From Candidatus Schekmanbacteria bacterium (GTDB taxonomy: Bacteria > SZUA-182): DNA of 52,024 nucleotides. Below, in pieces: positions 34,634 through 41,643 of this stretch. The stretch lies in contig JACRJN010000144.1 of the NCBI GenBank assembly GCA_016235675.1, positions 1 to 52,024 on the forward strand, read 5' to 3'. The notes below the pieces were generated by a model. That model saw only the letters and a program-made list of their open reading frames with translations, had not been told where the DNA came from and ran no database searches. The position numbers and the translations under genes were made by a program. Numbering within the stretch: position 1 is the stretch's first letter; every line of letters starts with the position of its first letter.

Positions 34634-34783
34634 TTACTCCTCAAAATCCACCAGTTCCAAATCCAGGCTTGCGGAGTTGAAACGCAGGTGGGTACCGTCG
34701 GTAAGATACAGGTCGTAGACCTCGATTACTTCCGGTTGAGTTGATTTTTGTTCTGTTTGATAATCCTGGCTTAAGTTTTCCAT
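34634..34783 (-). CDS. Small phage-cluster protein
   Basis: The product is 49 residues from the start at 34783, chosen because GAGGT precedes it; an upstream ATG at 34882 lies in repeat sequence. It is acidic, with EVYDLYLTDGTHLRFNS as the only ordered-looking part, reminiscent of a short segment of minor tail proteins. It precedes the DUF2292-like gene by five bases. Confidence 0.5.
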   Translation of the reverse strand: MENLSQDYQTEQKSTQPEVIEVYDLYLTDGTHLRFNSASLDLELVDFEE

Positions 34784-34798
34784 GTTTACCTCAGTTCC

Positions 34799-34995
34799 TG
34801 TAGGGTGGGTTGTGCCCACCAATTGGTGTTTCGGCGTGGGGACACACCGAAACATTGACTGGAGTAGAGGCTTTAGCCTCATTTGATGAGGTACGGCTGA
34901 ACGTGCGTCGGGACGGGACTAAAGTCCCTACTCCAACAAAAAGTTTAATCCTTACGGATTAATCACAGGCGGGACGCCTGTGCTACCAAACTGCG
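34799..34995. repeat. Repeat cluster between tail genes
   Basis: One arm of the GTAGGGTGGG family (34800-34820), a TTTCGGCGTG/CACACCGAAA hairpin, a GGAGTAGAGGCTTTAGCCTC ... GGGACTAAAGTCCC palindrome (about 34860-34935), a TAATCCTTACGGATTA hairpin and a CACAGGCGGGACGCCTGTG hairpin (34964-34982). No gene is seen. Confidence 0.7.
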
Positions 34996-34997
34996 GA

Positions 34998-35636
34998 CTA
35001 AAACCTGGCGAACTGCAATCCCGGCAAATCGGGGAAACCGCCGAAGTGTTCCTGGTTGTTCAACTGACTACAGCGGGTTAGGGTTTTGTCGCACCAGGTT
35101 TCTGTTCCGTTATAGCCGCATTGAACGCTTTTAAAGACGAAGTTGCAGACTTTGGAGAACATGCGCTTGTTTAGCGGCCTTGACCAGTCGTAATAACGCT
35201 CGGCCACTTCAATTTGAATGTTGCCCTCATTAGCCGAAACCGCGCTAACATAACCGCGGAAAATCAGGCGATAGGATGACGCCAGCTCCAAATCCAAATC
35301 GGTCATAGTGCGCCGGACGATCAACTTAGCCCCTTTGATCAGCGCCGGATTGCCTAAAAATAACTGGCTGTTTTTAAACTGAATATCCCCCAGCGTTATT
35401 TGCAGCTTGTTAATCCTGTTCCCCTCGCCTTGAGACATCCGCCCGCGCTGAATCGGCAACGAATAATAAGTTTTTATTCCCATAGGTTCAATCCCCAAAA
35501 CCAGGCCGCCATTGCTTTCGTTCCAGGCAAAAACTTTAGCGGCGATTATTCCGTTTCCGGTTTGGTTACAGTCCAGATCACGCTGGACGTAATCGCTAAA
35601 CTGTAACATGCCTTGTTTGATGATGAAGGTGTACAC
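34998..35636 (-). CDS. Phage minor tail protein L-like, Fe-S binding
   Basis: The product is 212 residues. The N-terminal two thirds are beta-rich tail-tip sequence (ITLGDIQFKNSQLFLGNPALIKGAKL). The C-terminal domain has four cysteines, C164, C173, C182 and C189, then HFGGFPDLPG. This is the layout of lambda gpL and DUF2163-type proteins, where the cysteines hold an iron-sulfur cluster. Order M-like then L-like, as in lambda and GTA tails. It is separated from its neighbours on both sides by palindromic repeats. Confidence 0.85.
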   Translation of the reverse strand: MYTFIIKQGMLQFSDYVQRDLDCNQTGNGIIAAKVFAWNESNGGLVLGIEPMGIKTYYSLPIQRGRMSQGEGNRINKLQITLGDIQFKNSQLFLGNPALIKGAKLIVRRTMTDLDLELASSYRLIFRGYVSAVSANEGNIQIEVAERYYDWSRPLNKRMFSKVCNFVFKSVQCGYNGTETWCDKTLTRCSQLNNQEHFGGFPDLPGLQFARF

Positions 35637-35650
35637 GTAAATTCCTTAAA

Positions 35651-35822
35651 GAGGCTTCAGGCTCCAGGCTTCGGGCTTCAGGCTAAAAATCGTCATTGCG
35701 AGGCAGCCTTATCGCCGAAGCAATCTCAGACGCACGATCTTTAGATTGCTTCGCTCCGCTCGCAATGCTTTCGGCCTGGGAACAGGCCGAAAGAAATCAA
35801 TTTGCCTGAAGCCCGTAGCCTA
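35651..35822. repeat. Family A element nested in a GGCTTCAGGC palindrome
   Basis: The outer left arm is AGGCTTCGGGCTTCAGGCTA and the outer right arm GCCTGAAGCCCGTAGCCTAA. Inside lie the family A core (35692-35767) and a TTTCGGCCTGGGAACAGGCC hairpin. The outer family also occurs empty or nearly so at 40737-40803 and 41040-41122. Confidence 0.85.
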
Positions 35823-35826
35823 AAGC

Positions 35827-36612
35827 CTAATTTATCACTTCAATCAAACTCACCCCGGTCGATTCCAGCAAATAAGCAAACAGCGTCCGGCTCATAATTT
35901 TATTGACGAAGCGGGCGATAAATTGCTGCCCGTTTCTGGGTGAAGTAAAGATAAAGGGTTTGAGTTGCCCCGCCTGCTGCAAATAAAAATTCCAAAGTAA
36001 ATCCATGTCGGAGGATGACAACACCCCAAATTTTAAATTGAACTGCCGCCGCGGGCTGGTCACCGTTGATATCCGCTGCTCCCGGCCATTGGGATATTGG
36101 GTGATTTTGACCCCCTCGTAGGTAATACTTTCTTCATAATCATAATCCGGGAGGATACCGGGAAATTCCGCCATTAAATCGTAGGCGATTTCATTTGAAT
36201 CAAGCTCCACCGGCTGCAATCCATCGCTGATAAGAAATGCCCGGAAAGTGATTCGATTCGGATTGACGTCGAAACCTGCGATATGAGCGGCTATCACTGA
36301 GGCTGGATTATGCTGAGTCACCGCCGCCGCCCAAATCGCTCCATCCCAGTAGTACCACTCCAGGCCGCCGTCTTTGCTCAATTGATATTCCACGCTGCCC
36401 TGATTGCCCGCCCCCAATATTTCGCTAAAACCACTCCAATCATCCACCCCGAACGGATTAAGAACCGCAACAGGCTGAATTGCAGGCTGGTCATCGGCAT
36501 AAACCTCGCCGCCCAAGTCTTTAAGCCGGGCGATTCCATTTGCTATCTCTATCTTGCCGGCATCAAAAATGTAATCGCCGGATATATCGTATGGATATTG
36601 TTGATTAGGCAT
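35827..36612 (-). CDS. Phage distal tail / minor tail protein M-like
   Basis: The product is 261 residues. The C-terminal part NGREQRISTVTSPRRQFNLK ... DMDLLWNFYLQQAGQLKPFIFTSP matches the DUF2460/lambda-M-type tail proteins that bridge the tape measure end and the tip. The N-terminal ~150 residues form a separate beta-sandwich-like part (SGDYIFDAGKIEIANGIARL, GSVEYQLSKDGGLEWYYWDG) that looks like a carbohydrate-binding or decoration module. The fusion is unusual in size for this family. Confidence 0.7.
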   Translation of the reverse strand: MPNQQYPYDISGDYIFDAGKIEIANGIARLKDLGGEVYADDQPAIQPVAVLNPFGVDDWSGFSEILGAGNQGSVEYQLSKDGGLEWYYWDGAIWAAAVTQHNPASVIAAHIAGFDVNPNRITFRAFLISDGLQPVELDSNEIAYDLMAEFPGILPDYDYEESITYEGVKITQYPNGREQRISTVTSPRRQFNLKFGVLSSSDMDLLWNFYLQQAGQLKPFIFTSPRNGQQFIARFVNKIMSRTLFAYLLESTGVSLIEVIN

Positions 36613-36659
36613 TGATTATTTCTCCGTTAATTACAGGGGCTAGGGGGTTATAAACACTA

Positions 36660-36748
36660 ACTTAAACGTAGCGCAGGGCTTTAGCCCTGCTTTCGGACAC
36701 TCATCAAACCCGGTAGCCGGTAGCAGACCTAAAGGTCTGCGCTACTTC
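36660..36748. repeat. Family D palindrome
   Basis: GTAGCGCAGGGCTTTAGCCC (from 36666) and GCAGACCTAAAGGTCTGCGC (to 36746) form hairpins inside common arms GTAGCGCAG/CTGCGCTAC, the same layout as in the element at 16322-16398. Confidence 0.75.
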
Positions 36749-36763
36749 ACCCTTCACCCTTTC

Positions 36764-37447
36764 CTATCGCATTCCCTTAATCGACTGATACGTCACCCCG
36801 CCCTGGCGGATGTCGTTGCCGATCATGTTGACGATGACCTGGCTCTTTTTGGCGATAGTATCGCTGACGACCGATTCGATCATCCCCTGATCCAGCACAT
36901 TGACTACGGTAATCGGCGGCTGATTCTGCGTTCCCTGCATTTCAACCGGGATACTGCGGTTATTAGGCAGGGGCACCACCGCCTCGGAATTTTTCCCCTC
37001 AGCCACCAATCCCAAAGTGGGGCGGGAAAAGACGCCGCCTGAAGCCATCGGTACAAATTGCCCCGGCATAATTCCCCCTTGTGCATAGGCGCTGCCGGAG
37101 ATTATGGAACCGATCAAATTCAGCGATCCCTTTGCGGCCTGGAAAGAAGCCGTCTGAGTAGTCATGCGCGACATATCGCGGATAAAATTCCGGGCGAAAT
37201 CACTGAGCGCCTCTTTAGCCGATTTAGCCCCGCGCCCGATGTCGTAAAAGGCATTTCCCAAATCATTGCTTAAAGCCTTTTCCGCCTTTTTGCTTAAACT
37301 GGATAACTCCTTAACAGATTTATCGAAATTAAGCACATTTTCCCAATCCAATTCGGCCAACTGGCGGGTACTTTCCCGACGCATCTGCACCCGTTCCCGC
37401 TCGAAACTCGCAAGTAATCTGCGGGTTTGATTTAAATCACTGCTCAT
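36764..37447 (-). CDS. Short tape measure protein (lambda family C-terminal type)
   Basis: The product is 227 residues. The N-terminal ~80 residues are helical; then FARNFIRDMSRMTTQ, QAAKGSLNLIGSIISGSAYAQGG and GGVFSRPTLGLVAEGKNSEA follow, the C-terminal pattern of lambda-type tape measures. It ends with VVNVLDQGMIESVV-like sequence. It is far shorter than usual tape measures of 600 or more residues and begins inside the end of the upstream gene (11-base overlap). A very short tail or a fragmented gene are the two readings. Confidence 0.75.
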   Translation of the reverse strand: MSSDLNQTRRLLASFERERVQMRRESTRQLAELDWENVLNFDKSVKELSSLSKKAEKALSNDLGNAFYDIGRGAKSAKEALSDFARNFIRDMSRMTTQTASFQAAKGSLNLIGSIISGSAYAQGGIMPGQFVPMASGGVFSRPTLGLVAEGKNSEAVVPLPNNRSIPVEMQGTQNQPPITVVNVLDQGMIESVVSDTIAKKSQVIVNMIGNDIRQGGVTYQSIKGMR

Positions 37448-37745
37448 GGTTAACCTCGTTAAATGATCCTTGAATTATTTCCAGTGCCTGTAAAAATAGA
37501 TTACTCTGATCCAGAATCCCGCCGGTAACCGGTAAAAAACCCTGCCGGTAATATTGATAAAGCCTAATAGCCGACCAACTTAACCCGCTTACCAATTTAA
37601 GGGGGCAGCGGCGGTAAGCCTCAGCATCAATAACCCAACGTTCCGGAAGGGGGGAATCTTCCTCGCAACCTTTTTCTACCTTCATCGCCTTGGTACAGCG
37701 GCGGCAATCAAATTCAGCCTGGTTTAGTAAAACCGCGACCCCCAT
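37437..37745 (-). CDS. Small Cys-containing protein before the tape measure
   Basis: The product is 102 residues with CRRC near residue 14 and two further cysteines (GCEEDSP, YRRCPLK), possibly a zinc knuckle. Position between the gene at 37748 and the tape measure is where second tail-assembly chaperones lie. It overlaps the tape measure start by 11 bases. The family is not recognised. Confidence 0.6.
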   Translation of the reverse strand: MGVAVLLNQAEFDCRRCTKAMKVEKGCEEDSPLPERWVIDAEAYRRCPLKLVSGLSWSAIRLYQYYRQGFLPVTGGILDQSNLFLQALEIIQGSFNEVNHEQ

Positions 37746-37747
37746 TT

Positions 37748-38104
37748 TTAGTTTTTTATTTCATCCTCGCACACTTCGCTTTCCCCGCGAATAACATACG
37801 CCAATTCCGTCCGATACTTGGCCGGGATGTAATCCAGATTCTGAACGCTAAAAGGGATGGCATTCCCCGCCTGATCCCTAAAATTCTCCCAACTGGTTAA
37901 ACCCATTTCCAAGGTCTGACGTTCCTGAGAGCCGACAAGCCATTTCTCGACGTCACCTTGCTTGGTAAACAGGCTGTTTTTGAGGATTTCCATCTCCCGG
38001 ACGGTCAGATTCCTGATTTTAAAAACCGTCTGCTCGCTGGAAGGCAATTTCCGTTCATCTTCGACGATGTAATCCTTAGGTATATTCGGGTCAAAACCGC
38101 GCAT
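37748..38104 (-). CDS. Probable tail assembly chaperone
   Basis: The product is 118 residues, small and acidic. EQTVFKIRNLTVREMEILKN is like the start of tail-tube-associated chaperones that contact the tube and the tape measure. Its place right after the tail tube gene and just before 37745, two bases away, supports that reading. I see no slippery frameshift site typical of lambda G/GT. Confidence 0.6.
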   Translation of the reverse strand: MRGFDPNIPKDYIVEDERKLPSSEQTVFKIRNLTVREMEILKNSLFTKQGDVEKWLVGSQERQTLEMGLTSWENFRDQAGNAIPFSVQNLDYIPAKYRTELAYVIRGESEVCEDEIKN

Positions 38105-38134
38105 AAATTCAATCTCCTTTTTAAAATTTTTTCC

Positions 38135-38220
38135 ACCGCAGAGGCGCAGAGAACACAGAGAAAATGAAGGATGAAAAGTATTTTTTTAATTATTCTCTGC
38201 GCCCTTTGCGTCTCTGCGGT
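38135..38220. repeat. ACCGCAGAGGCGCAGAG palindrome
   Basis: Left arm ACCGCAGAGGCGCAGAGAAC, right arm GCGTCTCTGCGGT, each made of GCAGAG-type units, like the ACCACGAAG palindromes but of another sequence. It separates the tail tube gene from the chaperone gene. Confidence 0.75.
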
Positions 38221-38230
38221 AAAATATTTC

Positions 38231-39160
38231 TCATTTAAACGTCAACCTAACCTCATCATCCCCGTTAGCGCTATACAATCCGAATGGAATGTCGTAAATC
38301 CGGATGCCGTTTCGTTCCCCCCAGGCGATGGATTCTTTTACACATCCGCCGGAAGCCGAATCGATTTGAACCTTGTTGCCGGCCAAAGCTCCCATCAGAC
38401 AGCTTAGGGTCGCCCCATTCGCGCCTTCCCAATTTGACCAGAAAGGATGCGTATTTTCACTCACCGCCTCAGGATTTATCGCCCCACCTGGAGTGCGTCC
38501 GACGATCTCTATGCCGGATACCCCATGCGGGGCGTTGACCGATTCATGACGCGCAATCTTATTATTCAGATTCAGCGATAATTGGGCAATCAAAGTGCTG
38601 TAACCGGCATAGCTGAAAGTAACTCCCTGGAAAACCAGTCCCTTTTGTCCGGCGTAGACCGCTCCGGCAGGGATTGCGACATCGACGGGAGTCTGATATA
38701 ACCCCTGAATTTTCCAATTGATGCGTACCGGTTCCCCGGCGGCGGCAATCAGTTCGAAACTGCCCCGGCAGCCGGTAATCTTGTGCAGCAGGCCGTCCAG
38801 ATAAACGTAGACGGTACAGCTTTCAAAATCATTGGAGACAGGCTGATACTGCACATCCACCCCGATATTTTGTACTTCCTCCATGCCGCAGGCGCGAAGC
38901 AGTGTAGAAATCTCCGGCGGATCGCCCAACGTTCCCGATCCCTTTAGTTCCGTTGAAAAACTCAATTCGACAAACTTTCTTCCGATAACATGCGGGACAT
39001 TGGATAACGTTGGCCGCACCATATCCCGCTCGAACCGCTCGGCATTAACCTTAACCTGCGGATCGCTGACCAGAACGGCATGATTGGCGGGGGTAGGATT
39101 GGCGTCCGCTCCGTAATTAGTCTCTATTTTGGCTAGTATCAAGCCTTTTTTGCTTAACAT
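38231..39160 (-). CDS. Phage tail tube (major tail) protein
   Basis: The product is 309 residues. KIETNYGADANPTPANHAVLV at the start and PHVIGRKFVELSFSTELKGSG are typical of siphophage tube proteins of the Mu-like/HK97-like class. A beta-rich body (GGAINPEAVSENTHPFWSNW) is followed by DDEVRLTF at the end. It is upstream of the chaperone and tape measure genes, as in other siphophages. Confidence 0.8.
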   Translation of the reverse strand: MLSKKGLILAKIETNYGADANPTPANHAVLVSDPQVKVNAERFERDMVRPTLSNVPHVIGRKFVELSFSTELKGSGTLGDPPEISTLLRACGMEEVQNIGVDVQYQPVSNDFESCTVYVYLDGLLHKITGCRGSFELIAAAGEPVRINWKIQGLYQTPVDVAIPAGAVYAGQKGLVFQGVTFSYAGYSTLIAQLSLNLNNKIARHESVNAPHGVSGIEIVGRTPGGAINPEAVSENTHPFWSNWEGANGATLSCLMGALAGNKVQIDSASGGCVKESIAWGERNGIRIYDIPFGLYSANGDDEVRLTFK

Positions 39161-39175
39161 GATGACTCCTGTAAT

Positions 39176-39342
39176 AGTTGTCGGTTGTTGGTTAAATTCT
39201 TTTGCTCATTTGAAAGCGTCATTGCGAGCGAAGCGAAGCAATCTCTACTCGTGCGGTTGAGATTGCTTCGGCGATACGGCTGCCTCGCAATGACATTATT
39301 TTACATAACCGACAACCGTCAACCGTCAACCGTCAACAAAGT
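39176..39342. repeat. Family A element nested in GTTGTCGGTT / AACCGACAAC arms
   Basis: The outer left arm GTTGTCGGTTGTTGGTTAAA (from 39178) and outer right arm AACCGACAACCGTCAAC (from about 39307) enclose the family A core 39218-39294. The same outer arms at 7454-7659 contain a different inner element. Confidence 0.85.
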
Positions 39343-39343
39343 T

Positions 39344-40021
39344 TTATCTATACTTCCTCGGATGAATTAGGTAATCCCCGCCCCAGGAATAACTTACATC
39401 CCAATCCAGGGTTTGCCCTGCCGCCCTGGGGCTGTCCTCTTTTTTCCCCATAAAATCATGGTAGCGGCTAATCAACTCCTTAGTCCGCCGGGCGTATTCG
39501 TCAGATTTAGTACGGTAATTAACACTGTCCGCCTCAACCAAAGTATCAGAGGTCTGAGCATAATAGCGGGCAAGGGCTTCACAGCACAGAGCCGCCGCCA
39601 GTACACAGAAAATATCCTGATCCGCCAGAGGGATAGAATCAATGTCCGCCTGAGTGTAAGCGGTGGTATAGTTTAAACGGATACTTTCCCCAATCTGAGG
39701 GCTGAAACTGTAAAAGTGCAGCTTTAGCCCCTGCGGGGTTTTATAGACCGTGTAATCCCCCGATTCCAGGATAACCGGTAGTTGCCGGCCAGCCGGATAT
39801 TCCACGGAAATCAATCCGGAAAATCCTTCCAGCCAATTTTGCGGCAAATCATATTGATAACCGCCGTCACCTGCTATATCGGCAACTTTGTAAAAGGGAG
39901 CATCTTTGCTGTAATAGGACAAGGCTTCGGCGATAAAGGCTTCGATGTCTTCGTTGCTAAGCCTTCCCGCTTCATCCTGAATCAGTCGGCTTACCTTTTC
40001 CCGATACTCGCTTAATGACAT
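39344..40021 (-). CDS. Phage head-tail connector/adaptor protein
   Basis: The product is 225 residues from the start at 40021 (MSLSEYREKVSRLIQD), chosen because it follows the upstream stop closely; an ATG at 40090 lies inside the LamG gene. Helices at both ends (LSNEDIEAFIAEALSYYSKD; CCEALARYYAQTSDTLVEADS) flank a beta part, as in gp6/Ad1-type adaptors. It lies in the head-to-tail transition of the cluster. Confidence 0.65.
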   Translation of the reverse strand: MSLSEYREKVSRLIQDEAGRLSNEDIEAFIAEALSYYSKDAPFYKVADIAGDGGYQYDLPQNWLEGFSGLISVEYPAGRQLPVILESGDYTVYKTPQGLKLHFYSFSPQIGESIRLNYTTAYTQADIDSIPLADQDIFCVLAAALCCEALARYYAQTSDTLVEADSVNYRTKSDEYARRTKELISRYHDFMGKKEDSPRAAGQTLDWDVSYSWGGDYLIHPRKYR

Positions 40022-40022
40022 G

Positions 40023-40709
40023 TCAACCCCCAATCTCGTACAAACGCTGGATTTCCGCCAACGATAGCGCCCGGTTATAAATACGGGCATTGGAAATCTG
40101 GCCGTTAAAGTAATAAAGTGTGTTTAGTAAAGCACCAAGATACAGCTTTTTATTCGTCTCATTTTTGATGCCGGTTGCATTGCTTGATGATGTGGATTGT
40201 TTTCCGTCTAAAACATTATAAATCTGGCTTCCGTTCCAAACCCCTACAGCGTGGTGCCAATTACTATCCAAAACAGCTACATCATGAGCTTGCTGCACGG
40301 AGACGCCGTCTGATTTAGTTAGCGCGACAATAAGCTTGTCGTTGGAATTAAATTCCAATTTATAACCGTAGCTGTTCCAGGTAAATCTGGAAATAATGCC
40401 CTGCTGTTGCCCGTTTTGCCGTTTTTTTACCCACGCGCTCAGAGTAAAAGCGCTGTCCGGACGCAGAGTGAGGCTGTCCGGTATTTCCACATAATCACCG
40501 TTACCGTCGAAATCCAAAACCCAGCCGTTGGGGCCGCTCTTCCAGGAAGAGTTGCCATACAATGTCCCCTGATGGTTGTTTCCGGAAAGATCATATACCT
40601 GTTTCCCGCCTCCCCCCTGTAAAGGCAGGTAGAAAACCAAACCATCGTTGATCGGATGGGTTAAAGGGACACTAAAAGGCTGTGCCGGTGCATAAACTGA
40701 TGGCCACAT
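40023..40709 (-). CDS. LamG/concanavalin-A-like protein in the head operon
   Basis: The product is 228 residues. LPLQGGGGKQVYDLSGNNHQ, GWVLDFDGNGDYVEIPDS, FTLSAWVKKR, WHHAVGVWNGS and FNGQISNARIYNRALSLAEI are the Laminin_G_3 pattern. Such domains bind sugars. Its place among the head genes, just before the connector, suggests a decoration that coats the capsid. The next gene's start lies one base after its stop. Confidence 0.85.
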   Translation of the reverse strand: MWPSVYAPAQPFSVPLTHPINDGLVFYLPLQGGGGKQVYDLSGNNHQGTLYGNSSWKSGPNGWVLDFDGNGDYVEIPDSLTLRPDSAFTLSAWVKKRQNGQQQGIISRFTWNSYGYKLEFNSNDKLIVALTKSDGVSVQQAHDVAVLDSNWHHAVGVWNGSQIYNVLDGKQSTSSSNATGIKNETNKKLYLGALLNTLYYFNGQISNARIYNRALSLAEIQRLYEIGG

Positions 40710-40736
40710 GTTTTCAACTCCAAATTAAGAAGGCTC

Positions 40737-40803
40737 TGGGCTTTAGGCTTCGGGCTTCAGGCTAATACAAAAGATTTTAGCCCAAAGCCTAAAGCCTGTG
40801 GCC
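40737..40803. repeat. GGCTTCAGGC palindrome without insert
   Basis: GGGCTTTAGGCTTCGGGCTT on the left and AGCCCAAAGCCTAAAGCC on the right. The same arms carry a nested element at 35651-35822. Confidence 0.7.
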
Positions 40804-40805
40804 TG

Positions 40806-41027
40806 TTAGTTATTCATTAACTCATTCAACACCGCTTGCCGCTCCGCTTCTTCCTGCAAAAACTTAAGTGCGTGTGTTTCAATCCTTTGGAATAATACTT
40901 CCCTGGACTCAAGTCCCCGGTACCAAACCACGGAAACGGTTTGCCCGGCCAACTCTTCCACCATTGCCGTCACCGTTTCCCCCCGGTTATCACCGTTACT
41001 GCGAATATCAAGAATCATGATGGTCAT
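40806..41027 (-). CDS. Small phage-cluster protein
   Basis: The product is 73 residues. MTIMILDIRSNGDNRGETVTA is followed by a helix (LFQRIETHALKFLQEEAERQAVLNELMNN). No family is recognised. It lies between repeats, downstream of the decoration-like gene at 41125. AGGGAG precedes the ATG. Confidence 0.5.
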   Translation of the reverse strand: MTIMILDIRSNGDNRGETVTAMVEELAGQTVSVVWYRGLESREVLFQRIETHALKFLQEEAERQAVLNELMNN

Positions 41028-41039
41028 TGATAACTCCCT

Positions 41040-41122
41040 TTAGGCTCTGGGCTTCAGGCTTCAGGCTTCAGGCTAAATTCAAGAAATTCAGCCCGAAGCC
41101 CGGAGCCTAAAGCCCGGAGCCT
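41040..41122. repeat. GGCTTCAGGC palindrome without insert
   Basis: GGCTCTGGGCTTCAGGCTTC on the left and CAGCCCGAAGCCCGGAGCCT on the right, the same family as at 40737-40803. Confidence 0.7.
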
Positions 41123-41124
41123 AT

Positions 41125-41499
41125 TTAAAATCTTAAATCTTTGGTAAAAAATCCCCAAACCTGAACCGAACTGACGGTATCCGTATTGGTAATCTTCAAT
41201 TTGGCCTTGACCGGCGTGCCGGTAACCGGGCGGCTTTTGCGCACCGTTTGGCCGGCCAGATAAGTCAATTCCATCAGCGCATAATTTTCGGTGTCCGGGT
41301 TGTTGTCATCCGGAGCGGAAAACACTTCGACTTTAACATTCCCGTTGGGAGTGGCTCCGAATGTTGCACCGCTGCCAAAAACCAAGCCGCTGACCATATC
41401 CAGATTGATCAAAGAGCTTTCGGTGCTTTGCCCGGCGGTAAGTGTTTGTTTATTATCGGGATTGCCGATAACGTAGATAGTCTGTTTTGAGATAGGCAT
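41125..41499 (-). CDS. Probable small head protein (beta-rich)
   Basis: The product is 124 residues, beta-rich (KQTIYVIGNPDNKQTLTAGQ, VKVEVFSAPDDNN, PVKAKLKITNTDTVSSVQVWG). It directly follows the capsid gene in transcription order, the usual place for a decoration or stabilising protein. The function is inferred from position alone. Confidence 0.5.
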   Translation of the reverse strand: MPISKQTIYVIGNPDNKQTLTAGQSTESSLINLDMVSGLVFGSGATFGATPNGNVKVEVFSAPDDNNPDTENYALMELTYLAGQTVRKSRPVTGTPVKAKLKITNTDTVSSVQVWGFFTKDLRF

Positions 41500-41511
41500 G
41501 ATAACTCCAAT

Positions 41512-41638
41512 TGATAATTGATAATGGATAATGGATAACGGAGACAGAAGAGAGAATAATGTAGCTTAATTTATTCTGACTTCTGGCTCCTGACTCCTGA
41601 CTTCTATATCTTCATTGTCAATTGTCCATTATCCCTTA
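41512..41638. repeat. GATAATGGATAATGG palindrome with inner element
   Basis: The outer arms GATAATTGATAATGGATAAT and ATTGTCAATTGTCCATTATC enclose an inner inverted repeat (GACAGAAGAGAGAATAA / TTATTCTGACTTCTGGCTC). The outer family is the one that supplies the lpxB tail at 3105. Confidence 0.75.
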
Positions 41639-41643
41639 GTTCC

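Noticed and set aside
37437-37748. Programmed frameshift between chaperone genes as in lambda G/GT
   Set aside because: No slippery heptamer could be placed at the end of 37748-38104; the genes are separate frames with their own starts.
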